Below, piece by piece: positions 1-4,932 of a stretch of DNA of 6,817 nucleotides. The translations under genes were made by a program, and so were the position numbers. Within the stretch, counting starts at the first letter, position 1, and each line of letters begins with the position of its first letter. Under the pieces are notes generated by a model. The model was not told the origin of the DNA, did no database searches, and was given only the letters and a program-made list of their open reading frames with translations. The DNA comes from Chloroflexota bacterium (lineage in GTDB: Bacteria > Chloroflexota > Anaerolineae > B4-G1), in the NCBI GenBank assembly GCA_030596915.1, contig JAUVSX010000170.1, forward strand, positions 1-6,817, given 5' to 3'.

Positions 1-645
1 CGCTGCGAGACGAGCATTCCAACGATGGCCGACGTTGCCTGTGGGAAGTGGGGTGTGGCCGAACAGAGGAAGGCCACGTTTGTCGAGGTCCGGTCCGAAC
101 GGGGAGGCGCTCTCGCGGACGGGGCTATTCAGGCCGGCCGCATAGTTGTCGAGCCACCGGACGATGCGGCTGTGGAAGGAAGGAGGGCGAAAGCAGAGGC
201 GGCCGCGATCCTGGCCCAGAGCTGGCAGGAAAGAGACTTCGCTCCTTTCAGAGAGATGAGCCTCGAAGAGAGGTTCGAGTACTGGCAGGGCCAGTTCGCT
301 CAGTGCATCAAGTGCTTCGGCTGCCGCGACGCCTGTCCGATCTGCACCTGCAACGTGTGCTGGCTTGAGGCGGAGAGGGGCTACGTGCAGGGTGGCGAGA
401 TTCCGCCTGACCCTATGTGGCCCATGGTCAGGGTAACACACGTTATGGACTCCTGCGTGAATTGTGGTCAGTGCCAGGATGTGTGCTCAATGAACCTGCC
501 TCTGAGCCGGCTGATCTTCATGCTCAACCGGGAGATCTCCCAGATGTTCAAGTACGAACCGGGAATGGACCCAAACGACCAGCCCCCCTGCGCCTTCGTC
601 ACGGACGAGGAGGCCACAATCGAGGGGGTCAGTCTGACCTTCTAG
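1..645 (+). CDS. FrhB/FdhB-family iron-sulfur protein, C-terminal part (5'-truncated by window edge)
   Basis: The frame is open from base 1 and reads R-C-E-T-S-I-P-T-M-A-D-V-A-C-G-K-W-G before the first ATG (base 25), so the true start lies upstream and the ATG at 25 is internal. A cysteine followed by 'ADVACGKWG' resembles the iron-sulfur/flavin region of coenzyme F420 hydrogenase/dehydrogenase beta subunits (FrhB, FdhB). Two cysteine clusters follow. The first has codons at 304, 313, 322, 334, 343, 349 and 358 (CxxCxxCxxxCPxCxCxxC). The second has codons at 454, 463, 472 and 484 (CxxCxxCxxxC). Each can hold a [4Fe-4S] cluster. Family members pass electrons between a flavin site and HdrA/MvhD-type partners or formate dehydrogenase. 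The MvhD relic just downstream and the MvhD gene at 4269 fit that context. The true electron carrier (F420, NAD(P)H or ferredoxin) cannot be told from this fragment. Confidence 0.85.
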   Translation, partial: RCETSIPTMADVACGKWGVAEQRKATFVEVRSERGGALADGAIQAGRIVVEPPDDAAVEGRRAKAEAAAILAQSWQERDFAPFREMSLEERFEYWQGQFAQCIKCFGCRDACPICTCNVCWLEAERGYVQGGEIPPDPMWPMVRVTHVMDSCVNCGQCQDVCSMNLPLSRLIFMLNREISQMFKYEPGMDPNDQPPCAFVTDEEATIEGVSLTF

Positions 646-767
646 CCCAGGCCATGGGGGTCTCAATGGATACGTGTGCGCGTTGCCAGTGGACGAGCGG
701 GCCGGCTGTTGCCAGGACGCAGGACGCGTGCAACCGTGCACTTCATAGACGTGTTCAGATTCTACGC

Positions 768-800
768 GACCGTGGCGCCACGAGTCGTGGCGCCACGGTC
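768..800. repeat. Perfect 15-bp inverted repeat, 3-nt loop
   Basis: GACCGTGGCGCCACG (768-782) and its exact reverse complement CGTGGCGCCACGGTC (786-800) flank the loop AGT. Each arm also contains the 12-nt palindrome CGTGGCGCCACG (771-782 and 786-797), so the unit is both a long hairpin and a tandem pair of identical palindromes. It lies 122 nt after the stop of the iron-sulfur gene. No T-run follows (ATAGGAG comes next), so it is not a standard intrinsic terminator. It could be a Rho-linked or mRNA-stabilising stem, a double operator, or the remains of a small palindromic element. It sits at the exact edge of the MvhD relic. Confidence 0.8.
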
Positions 801-804
801 ATAG

Positions 805-942
805 GAGACGATCGCGGGAGGAAAGATCGGTAGCGTGGTGGAGGAATTCGCAGAGGCCACTCGGCAGCTTGGCCCAAGCCCATTGGGTGACAGGTCTGCT
901 AGTTGGCCGGACCTTGCCCATACTGACACCTTCGGGAGGTAG
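805..942 (+). pseudogene. Relic of an MvhD C-terminus
   Basis: After the stop TAG at 802-804, the same frame reads E-T-I-A-G-G-K-I-G-S-V-V-E-E-F-A-E-A-T-R-Q-L-G-P-S-P-L-G (805-888). It then runs through unrelated residues to TAG 940-942. Aligned without gaps, 10 of 25 residues match the C-terminus of the intact MvhD in this window, including the LGPS signature with which MvhD proteins end. The cysteine-bearing N-terminal two thirds of MvhD (about 110 residues) are absent upstream, so this is a deletion remnant. A GGGAGGA (816-822) stands 12 nt before GTG 835, which could in principle start a 35-residue peptide, but the Shine-Dalgarno match is explained by the former coding sequence. A second mvhD once beside an FrhB/FdhB-like gene would be a normal arrangement. 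Confidence 0.5.
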
Positions 943-950
943 CATAATCC

Positions 951-2597
951 ATGGCACACATACATAGAGTGATATTTCCCCAGTACGCCAGGGGGAGGGA
1001 TGGCATCGAGATCGAAGACGGTGCAACACTTCGCGACCACGCTCAGAAGCTGGGCGTTCTGATACCCAGTGCCTGCGGCGGGCGCGGACAATGCGGCAAG
1101 TGCGTGGTCAGGGTCGACAGAGGCCTGGCGAGCCTGGCGGAAAAGACGCAGGCCGAGCGTACTTTCTCCCTGGGTGAGGAGGAGCGACTGGCCTGCCAGG
1201 CGAGGGTATGCTCCGGCGAGCGGGACATACACCTATACCTCAAGGCGGCCGGGGAGTATACGATCCTGACCGAGAGCGTCGAGGCACCTGTTCCGCTCGA
1301 TCCCTTCGCATACCGGGAAGGGAACCAGGTCTTCTTGAGAGGCGTTCGTAGCGATTCCTTGGGAAGCTACGAGGGGGAACTCTTGGGCCTCGCGCTGGAC
1401 ATTGGGACAACGACGCTCGTCGCCCAAGTTTTAGACCTGGAAACGGGGACGGTCGTCACGACCCTGGCCTGCAGGAACCCGCAGGCGGTCTTCGGAGATG
1501 ATGTGATCTCCCGGATAGCCTACACCGATCAGCATGAGGATGGCCTGGCACGCCTGCAGAAAACGGTCGTCGAGGCGGTCAATGCCTTGTTGCGGGACTT
1601 TGATGGAGGCGAGGCCGGGCGACGCAGGAATCACATCTACGAGGCCGTCGTGGTGGGGAATCCCACCATGCGCGAGCTCTTTTTCGGCCGGAACGTCCAC
1701 TCCCTGGGCACGAGCCCCTACGAGCCAGATGACAAGTCGCCCATCAATCAGAAGGCGGTGATGGTCGGCCTCGACATCAACCCGGCCGCCAACGTATACG
1801 GCGCGCCACTCGTGGGTGGCCAGGTTGGGGCCGACTGCGTCGCCGTGATTCTGGCGTGCGATCTGCACAAGGCGCGCCGACCATCTATGGCGGTAGACAT
1901 CGGCACCAACGGGGAAGTTGCCGTTGGGAATGCGAACCGTATCCTGGCCGCATCGAACGCGGCTGGCGGTGCCTTCGAGGGCGGCACGGTGTCGTGCGGG
2001 ACGGGCGCTGTCCAGGGTGCCATCGCGAGCATCGCGATCAGTGCCGGGGATGGGCCCGTGCGGTACGAGACGATTGGCAATATGCCGCCGATCGGGGTCT
2101 GCGGCTCGGGTCTGATAGACCTGCTCGCAGAGGCGCTCAGGGAAGGGATCATCGACGAGAGGGGCCGGCTCTCAGGGAAGTACCGGCAGGCCGGCGAATT
2201 CGCCCTGACCCACAACAACGGCAGGATCAGCATATCGCAGAAGGATATCAACGAGCTGCGGCTGGCCAGGGCGGGCTCGGCTCTCAATCAGCAATCCCTG
2301 ATGCGGGAATACGGGGTCGACCTGGACGGACTGGGCCGCATATGCCTGGCTGGTGGGTTCGCGAACTACGTCAATCTGGACAGCGCCGTAGCCATCGGTG
2401 TCCTTCCGGACGGAGGGGACAAGCTGGTCAAGATTGGCAACGGCGCCCTGACTGGGGCGAGGCAGATGCTTCTCTGCCGGGAGAGAAGGGCGGACGCCGA
2501 GCGGCTTGCGCGCACGATCGAGCATGGCAAGCCCTCGGAAGGGGAGAACTTCCTCGATCGCTACGTGGCTGAGCTCCAGCTCGGGAGCTGGCGCTGA
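951..2597 (+). CDS. RACo-like corrinoid-protein reductive activator ([2Fe-2S] ferredoxin + ASKHA ATPase, DUF4445)
   Basis: This 548-residue protein begins with a plant-type [2Fe-2S] ferredoxin domain (about residues 1-100) with C42, C48, C51 and C82 in the pattern CxxxxxCxxC...C. An ASKHA ATPase domain follows, with DIGTTT at 150-155, DIGTNGE at 316-322, CGTG at 349-352 and CLAGGF at 465-470. Relatives (RACo, and the distantly similar RamA) reduce the inactive cob(II)amide of corrinoid methyl-transfer proteins to Co(I), using ATP for the uphill step; they are cytosolic. GGGAGGT at 934-940 supports the ATG at 951, and the N-terminus aligns with the ferredoxin fold. Only about 45 residues separate the two domains. 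The characterised RACo of Carboxydothermus is about 630 residues and has an extra middle domain that seems absent here. The partner may be the corrinoid iron-sulfur protein or an MtxC-type corrinoid protein. The UroD-family scrap just downstream favours a methyltransferase system, but this is inference. Confidence 0.88.
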   Translation: MAHIHRVIFPQYARGRDGIEIEDGATLRDHAQKLGVLIPSACGGRGQCGKCVVRVDRGLASLAEKTQAERTFSLGEEERLACQARVCSGERDIHLYLKAAGEYTILTESVEAPVPLDPFAYREGNQVFLRGVRSDSLGSYEGELLGLALDIGTTTLVAQVLDLETGTVVTTLACRNPQAVFGDDVISRIAYTDQHEDGLARLQKTVVEAVNALLRDFDGGEAGRRRNHIYEAVVVGNPTMRELFFGRNVHSLGTSPYEPDDKSPINQKAVMVGLDINPAANVYGAPLVGGQVGADCVAVILACDLHKARRPSMAVDIGTNGEVAVGNANRILAASNAAGGAFEGGTVSCGTGAVQGAIASIAISAGDGPVRYETIGNMPPIGVCGSGLIDLLAEALREGIIDERGRLSGKYRQAGEFALTHNNGRISISQKDINELRLARAGSALNQQSLMREYGVDLDGLGRICLAGGFANYVNLDSAVAIGVLPDGGDKLVKIGNGALTGARQMLLCRERRADAERLARTIEHGKPSEGENFLDRYVAELQLGSWR

Positions 2598-2676
2598 TGA
2601 GGCAGGTCGACGGGTGCGAGACCTGCATCCCGATGGTCCGGGGGCTCTTTGGTCAGCAGGACGAAAGGACGGTAAC

Positions 2677-2730
2677 ATGCTCTCGCGCGAGCGAGTCCTC
2701 GCGGCGCTCAACCATGGAAGGCAGTCGTAG
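2677..2730 (+). pseudogene. N-terminal scrap of a uroporphyrinogen-decarboxylase-family (MtaA/MtbA-like) methyltransferase
   Basis: The 17-codon ORF MLSRERVLAALNHGRQS ends in TAG. It has a good Shine-Dalgarno (AAAGGA, 2664-2669, 7 nt before the ATG). The peptide matches the usual opening of UroD-family proteins, including MtaA/MtbA-type cobamide methyltransferases, which begin like 'M-S-R-E-R-V-L-A-A-L-N-H' followed by 'PDRVP'. The remaining 300 or so codons are missing. The next gene starts 3 nt after the stop, so a deletion has probably fused the head of the methyltransferase gene to the DUF1847 gene. Ribosomes ending here could re-initiate at 2734. Such a methyltransferase beside a RACo-like activator would be functionally sensible. 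It could also be a short leader peptide resembling the family by chance. Confidence 0.5.
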
Positions 2731-2733
2731 CCG

Positions 2734-3372
2734 ATGGAACTGAGATGCGCCATCTGTGGCGTGCGCGCGTGCAGCCGGGAGCCGGGCAGCGAGCCCTATC
2801 CGTCGTTCTGCCCGATGGCTGGCGACGGGCAGGTGCTCAACGACGCGCGTGTCATCTATGAGGACCACGAGACGCGGGCGCTGGCCCAGGCTGCGGCCCG
2901 CACCGAGGCGGCAGGATACTGCAAGGAGCCTCGTGTCGAGGAGATCATGAACTTCGCACGGCGGCTGGGCGTCAACCGGCTCGGCATCGCCAGTTGCGTC
3001 GGCCTGATCCGGGAGGCCAGGCTGCTACAGGAGATACTGGAGGCCAACGGCTTCCAGGTTTCTAGCGTGTGCTGCAAGGTGGGCTCGATACCCAAGGAGG
3101 AGATCGGCCTGGCCGACGATGAGAAGATCCGTCCGGGCCAGTTTGAGGCGCTGTGTAACCCGATTGGGCAGGCCAAGCTGCTCAGCGAGGCCGGGACGGG
3201 GCTGAACATCGTTGTTGGGCTGTGCGTGGGCCACGACAGCCTGTTCTTCCGGCATTCAGCGGCGCCGGTGACGGTGCTGGTAGCGAAGGACCGGGTCACC
3301 GGGCACAACCCCGCGGCCGTCCTCTACACCAGCCATTCCTACTACCGCCGGCTGCGAGAGGGGCCAGGCTAA
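2734..3372 (+). CDS. DUF1847 family cysteine-rich protein
   Basis: This 212-residue protein has the DUF1847 layout. An N-terminal cysteine set C5, C8, C13 and C26 (CAICGVRAC...FCPM) probably binds a metal or iron-sulfur cluster. Further family motifs follow: 'GIASCVGLIREA', a CC pair in 'SVCCKVGS', 'CNPIGQAKLL', 'GLCVGHDSLFF', and 'APVTVLVAKDRVTGHNP' near the C-terminus. No signal peptide or membrane segment is seen, so it is cytosolic. The biochemical function of DUF1847 is not known to me. It is common in anaerobes. The start ATG 2734 lies 3 nt after the stop of the 17-codon UroD scrap; GGAAGG at 2716-2721 is a rather distant Shine-Dalgarno, so translation may be coupled. It heads a run of small genes (OsmC-like, FmdB-like) with short gaps, probably one transcript. 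Confidence 0.85.
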   Translation: MELRCAICGVRACSREPGSEPYPSFCPMAGDGQVLNDARVIYEDHETRALAQAAARTEAAGYCKEPRVEEIMNFARRLGVNRLGIASCVGLIREARLLQEILEANGFQVSSVCCKVGSIPKEEIGLADDEKIRPGQFEALCNPIGQAKLLSEAGTGLNIVVGLCVGHDSLFFRHSAAPVTVLVAKDRVTGHNPAAVLYTSHSYYRRLREGPG

Positions 3373-3406
3373 GTAGCGGGGCTGTCGCGTTGCGAGGAGG
3401 CAGTCG

Positions 3407-3802
3407 ATGAGACTAACGGTGCAACACGTGGATGGCCAGCGTTTCCTGGCGACGGAGGGTGAGCACACCTTGGTCGTCGACGCTGCGCCCGAGGACGGGG
3501 GCGGCGGGACGGCCATGAGCGCGCCGCAGATGTTCGCGGCGGCGGTGGGCGCCTGTATTCTCGAATTTGTCGCGAACTCCTGCCGGCTGCGTGAGATTCC
3601 ATTTGAACGACTGGGCCTCGAGTTGGAGTACGAGGAGCTGAAGAGCCCTCGCCGCATCGGGCCATTGGAGGCGGTGCTGCACATCGAGCCGGAGCCGCCG
3701 GATGACGCAAAGCAGCGGTTGGTCGGCGTGGCGCGGCACGTGACGTTGGTCAACACGCTCAAGCGTCCCCCGGAGGTGGCGATCCGGTTTGCCGGGGAAT
3801 AG
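3407..3802 (+). CDS. OsmC-family protein lacking the second catalytic cysteine
   Basis: This 131-residue protein matches the OsmC/Ohr/YhfA fold: glycine-rich segment with 'MSAPQMFAAAVGAC' (first cysteine C50), a central helix, then 'ARHVTLVNTLKRPPEV' near the C-terminus. OsmC proteins are thiol peroxidases that reduce organic hydroperoxides through two cysteines; the second normally lies in a motif like 'HCTVHNTL'. Here the same stretch reads 'HVTLVNTL', so the cysteine is replaced by V112. C59 in 'VANSCR' is an extra cysteine that might substitute. Classical two-cysteine peroxidase activity is therefore doubtful. It may be a one-cysteine enzyme or a thiol/persulfide binder. GAGGAGG at 3394-3400, 6 nt before the ATG, supports the start. 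It lies 34 nt after DUF1847 and 41 nt before the FmdB-like gene. Confidence 0.82.
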   Translation: MRLTVQHVDGQRFLATEGEHTLVVDAAPEDGGGGTAMSAPQMFAAAVGACILEFVANSCRLREIPFERLGLELEYEELKSPRRIGPLEAVLHIEPEPPDDAKQRLVGVARHVTLVNTLKRPPEVAIRFAGE

Positions 3803-3843
3803 GCCGGTTCCTCTTGTGGATGGCGGTATGAGGAGGTTGCTCG

Positions 3844-4080
3844 ATGCCGATCTTTGAATACAGGTGTGTCACCTGCGACACAACGTTCGAGGTGCTGGTG
3901 CGGCGTGACGAGGACGTCACTTGTCCGGACTGTGGCAGTCAGAGCCTGGACAAGCTCATCTCTGCCCCGGTCATGTTGAGTGGGCAGACGATCAGGCAGG
4001 CGGGGCATACCTGCTGCGGTCGCGAAGAGCGGTGTGAGATGCCGCCCTGCAACGAGGGGAGCGCCTGCTGGCGAGGATGA
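3844..4080 (+). CDS. FmdB-type zinc ribbon protein with cysteine-rich tail
   Basis: This 78-residue protein opens with 'MPIFEYRCVTC', the hallmark of FmdB/CxxC_CxxC_SSSS regulatory-type zinc ribbons. C8, C11, C27 and C30 form the zinc site (CxxC...CPDC). After a short linker comes a separate cysteine tail (C57, C58, C64, C69, C75) with pattern CCGREERCxxPxCxxxxxCWR. FmdB was named from the formylmethanofuran dehydrogenase region of methylotrophs, but the molecular role of the family is uncertain: regulator or metal/sulfur handling are both suggested. GAGGAGG at 3830-3836, 7 nt before the ATG, fixes the start. The tail recurs as part of a separate 43-residue ORF at 6623, so it behaves as an independent module. 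Confidence 0.86.
   Translation: MPIFEYRCVTCDTTFEVLVRRDEDVTCPDCGSQSLDKLISAPVMLSGQTIRQAGHTCCGREERCEMPPCNEGSACWRG
3997..4074 (+). repeat. Cysteine-tail repeat, copy 1 (end of FmdB-like gene)
   Basis: These 26 codons encode the FmdB cysteine tail. Aligned codon by codon without gaps with 6632-6709, they share 61 of 78 bases and 19 of 26 residues, all five cysteines included. Most mismatches that keep the residue are at third positions, which suggests that both copies have been under protein-level selection. Confidence 0.8.
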
Positions 4081-4091
4081 TCGCGCAGCCA

Positions 4092-4107
4092 CCATCGCTT
4101 GCGATGG
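4092..4107. other. Small hairpin after the FmdB-like gene
   Basis: CCATCGC and GCGATGG form a 7-bp perfect inverted repeat around TT, or a 6-bp stem with loop CTTG, 11 nt after the FmdB stop. An outer pair set with a single bulge may extend it. No T-run follows, so termination is uncertain; it might end the small-gene transcript or protect its 3' end. The rest of 4081-4268 contains the palindrome GGTGGCCACC (4217-4226) and no gene that I can support. Confidence 0.4.
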
Positions 4108-4253
4108 GTGAGCTTCGAAGCGAGATGCTGAGTTGCCGTACGGGGCGCGCTTGGAGCAGGTTGGCGGATGGGAACTACGCGCAGTGGGTTTGGCTACGCG
4201 CGCCGGTACCCTTTTCGGTGGCCACCTGAATGGAGGCCACGTCGTTCAGTGGG

Positions 4254-4260
4254 GAGAGGA
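4254..4260 (+). promoter_or_regulatory. Shine-Dalgarno that sets the mvhD start at GTG 4269
   Basis: GAGAGGA lies 8 nt upstream of the GTG at 4269. The upstream in-frame ATG at 4230 has no purine-rich site before it and would add 13 residues that are not typical of MvhD. Confidence 0.6.
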
Positions 4261-4268
4261 CTGAAGCG

Positions 4269-4685
4269 GTGCCTATAGCACGGTTTGAGCCGAGAATCCT
4301 GGCCTTCTGCTGCCGTCACTGCGCCTATGCAGCGGCTGATTTAGCGGGCGGGCTACGCATCCAATACCCGCCCAACGTTCGTATCATCGAGGTGCCGTGC
4401 ACAGGCCGGGTAGACGTGACGGAGATCCTCCACGCCTTCGAGCGCGGCGTGGACGGGGTGATGGTGGCCGGCTGATTGGAGGGGCAGTGCCATTACCCGG
4501 AGGGTAATGTCAACGCCAAGCGGCGAGTGAAGTACGTCGCCAGGCTGCTCGAGGCGGTTGGACTGGAGGGAGAGCGTGTGGCGATGTTCAATCTGTCCGC
4601 CGCGATGGGGGCGCAGTTCGCGGAGATGGTGACAGAGATGACTGAGAGAGTGCGTGAGCTAGGACCCAGTGCGCTCAGCCGATGA
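4269..4685 (+). CDS. mvhD: MvhD, hydrogenase/Hdr iron-sulfur delta subunit, selenocysteine-containing (UGA at 4473-4475)
   Basis: Read through one in-frame TGA, this frame encodes 138 residues, the normal MvhD length. MvhD holds a [2Fe-2S] cluster and carries electrons from a hydrogenase or dehydrogenase to HdrA in flavin-based bifurcating complexes. Family motifs are continuous across the TGA: FCCRHCAYAAADLAG (C14, C15, C18), C44 in 'VPCTGRVD', 'GVDGVMVAG', then U69 at the TGA, 'LEGQCHYPEGN' (C74), and the C-terminal 'LGPS'. MvhD proteins normally have cysteine at position 69 ('VAGCxxGxCHY'), so UGA replaces the exact conserved cysteine. A perfect hairpin begins 15 nt after the UGA. Selenocysteine at this kind of site is known for VhuD of methanogens. 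GTG 4269 is preferred over ATG 4230 because of GAGAGGA at 4254-4260 and the usual N-terminus. An ordinary nonsense mutation is the alternative, but conservation on both sides and the hairpin argue against it. Confidence 0.85.
4491..4509 (+). promoter_or_regulatory. Predicted bacterial SECIS hairpin for mvhD
   Basis: CATTACCC (4491-4498) pairs perfectly with GGGTAATG (4502-4509) around the loop GGA (4499-4501). The loop begins 23 nt after the UGA, and its first two bases are G; both fit what is known of bacterial SECIS elements (loop about 16-37 nt from UGA, a G early in the loop). A lower helix may form by GGC 4483-4485 with GCC 4515-4517, separated by a partly paired internal loop. It lies inside the coding sequence, as in bacterial fdhF. 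SelB binding is inferred. Confidence 0.72.
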
Positions 4686-4891
4686 AGCACGGACCAATGG
4701 TAGCGAGAGGCCACGACGACGACGGCAGGCGAAGGGAAGCTGTTTCGGGTGGGCCGGCCGGGGTGGGCTGCGATGTTGCTGCGTTGGCGTGTGACTGCAC
4801 TGGCACGTTGACCTGCTCGGCGGTATTCGGGTACTGCGAAGCCTTGGCAAGCAGCGCCGGCGTAAGCCGGCATCCTTGTCCGACGGAGTGA
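4682..4891 (+). CDS. Doubtful cysteine-rich ORF overlapping the mvhD stop
   Basis: The ATG at 4682 overlaps the mvhD stop (ATGA), a layout common in coupled genes, and the frame stays open for 69 codons. The product has a charged N-terminus, then 'DVAALACDCTGTLTC' and 'GVSRHPCPTE'. The second part faintly recalls the N-terminal cysteine segment ('CxCxGxL...') of HdrA-like or other iron-sulfur proteins, so it may be the head of a gene that was cut off by deletion. No good Shine-Dalgarno is seen, and the first 25 or so residues look random. I do not recognise the gene; it may be non-coding. Confidence 0.3.
   Translation: MKHGPMVARGHDDDGRRREAVSGGPAGVGCDVAALACDCTGTLTCSAVFGYCEALASSAGVSRHPCPTE
4856..4871. 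other. GNRA-capped hairpin upstream of the thiol-relay gene
   Basis: GCCGGC GTAA GCCGGC gives a 6-bp all-GC stem closed by GTAA, a GNRA-type tetraloop. It lies 61 nt before ATG 4933 and 19 nt before ATG 4891. No T-run follows, so it is not an intrinsic terminator. It could stabilise the mRNA or influence initiation at the upstream ATG. Confidence 0.4.
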
Positions 4892-4932
4892 TGTTCAAGC
4901 TTATGGACCCCTGGAACAAGGTCGGGAAGCGA

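Larger units (their letters stand above)
646..950. other. Intergenic stretch without an intact gene
   Basis: About 305 bases separate the iron-sulfur gene from the RACo-like gene. All three forward frames of 646-804 were read and none resembles a family I know. An open frame from ATG 654 or 666 runs to the stop at 831-833, but it crosses the inverted repeat and is not convincing. The recognisable contents are the perfect inverted repeat at 768-800, an MvhD C-terminal relic at 805-888, and a Shine-Dalgarno sequence GGGAGGT (934-940) placed 10 nt before the ATG at 951. I see no clear sigma-70 promoter with proper spacing. Confidence 0.7.

Noticed and set aside
654..833. ORF from ATG 654 or 666 (starting MGVSMDTCARC) after the iron-sulfur gene
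   Set aside because: It crosses the inverted repeat, which gives a repetitive RGATSRGAT translation, and lacks a family match.
904..948. Possible sigma-70 promoter TTGCCC...CATAAT upstream of the RACo-like gene
   Set aside because: The spacer would be 23 nt, too long, and the -10-like element overlaps the ribosome-binding region.
1748..2287. Long minus-strand open frame inside the RACo-like gene, and similar ones at 3256-4095 and 5053-5775
   Set aside because: These are antisense shadows of GC-rich coding genes; the sense frames carry clear family motifs.
2597..2743. 48-codon ORF starting in the RACo-like stop (TGATG), beginning MRQVDGCETCIPMVRG
   Set aside because: The overlap layout is suggestive, but no Shine-Dalgarno or family likeness is seen, and it runs out of frame through the UroD scrap into the DUF1847 start with random composition.
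4078..4107. FmdB stop TGA followed by a hairpin 11 nt later, as a possible second selenocysteine site
   Set aside because: The loop (TT or CTTG) lacks an early G, the read-through sequence does not resemble any family, and the protein already ends with the complete cysteine tail.
4217..4226. Palindrome GGTGGCCACC before mvhD as an operator
   Set aside because: A 10-bp palindrome is expected by chance in GC-rich DNA, and no second copy was noticed near other genes.
4889..4930. TGA ending the ORF at 4682 as a selenocysteine codon
   Set aside because: No convincing stem-loop follows (only a 4-bp GACC/GGTC pairing), and the continuation is short and unlike known proteins.
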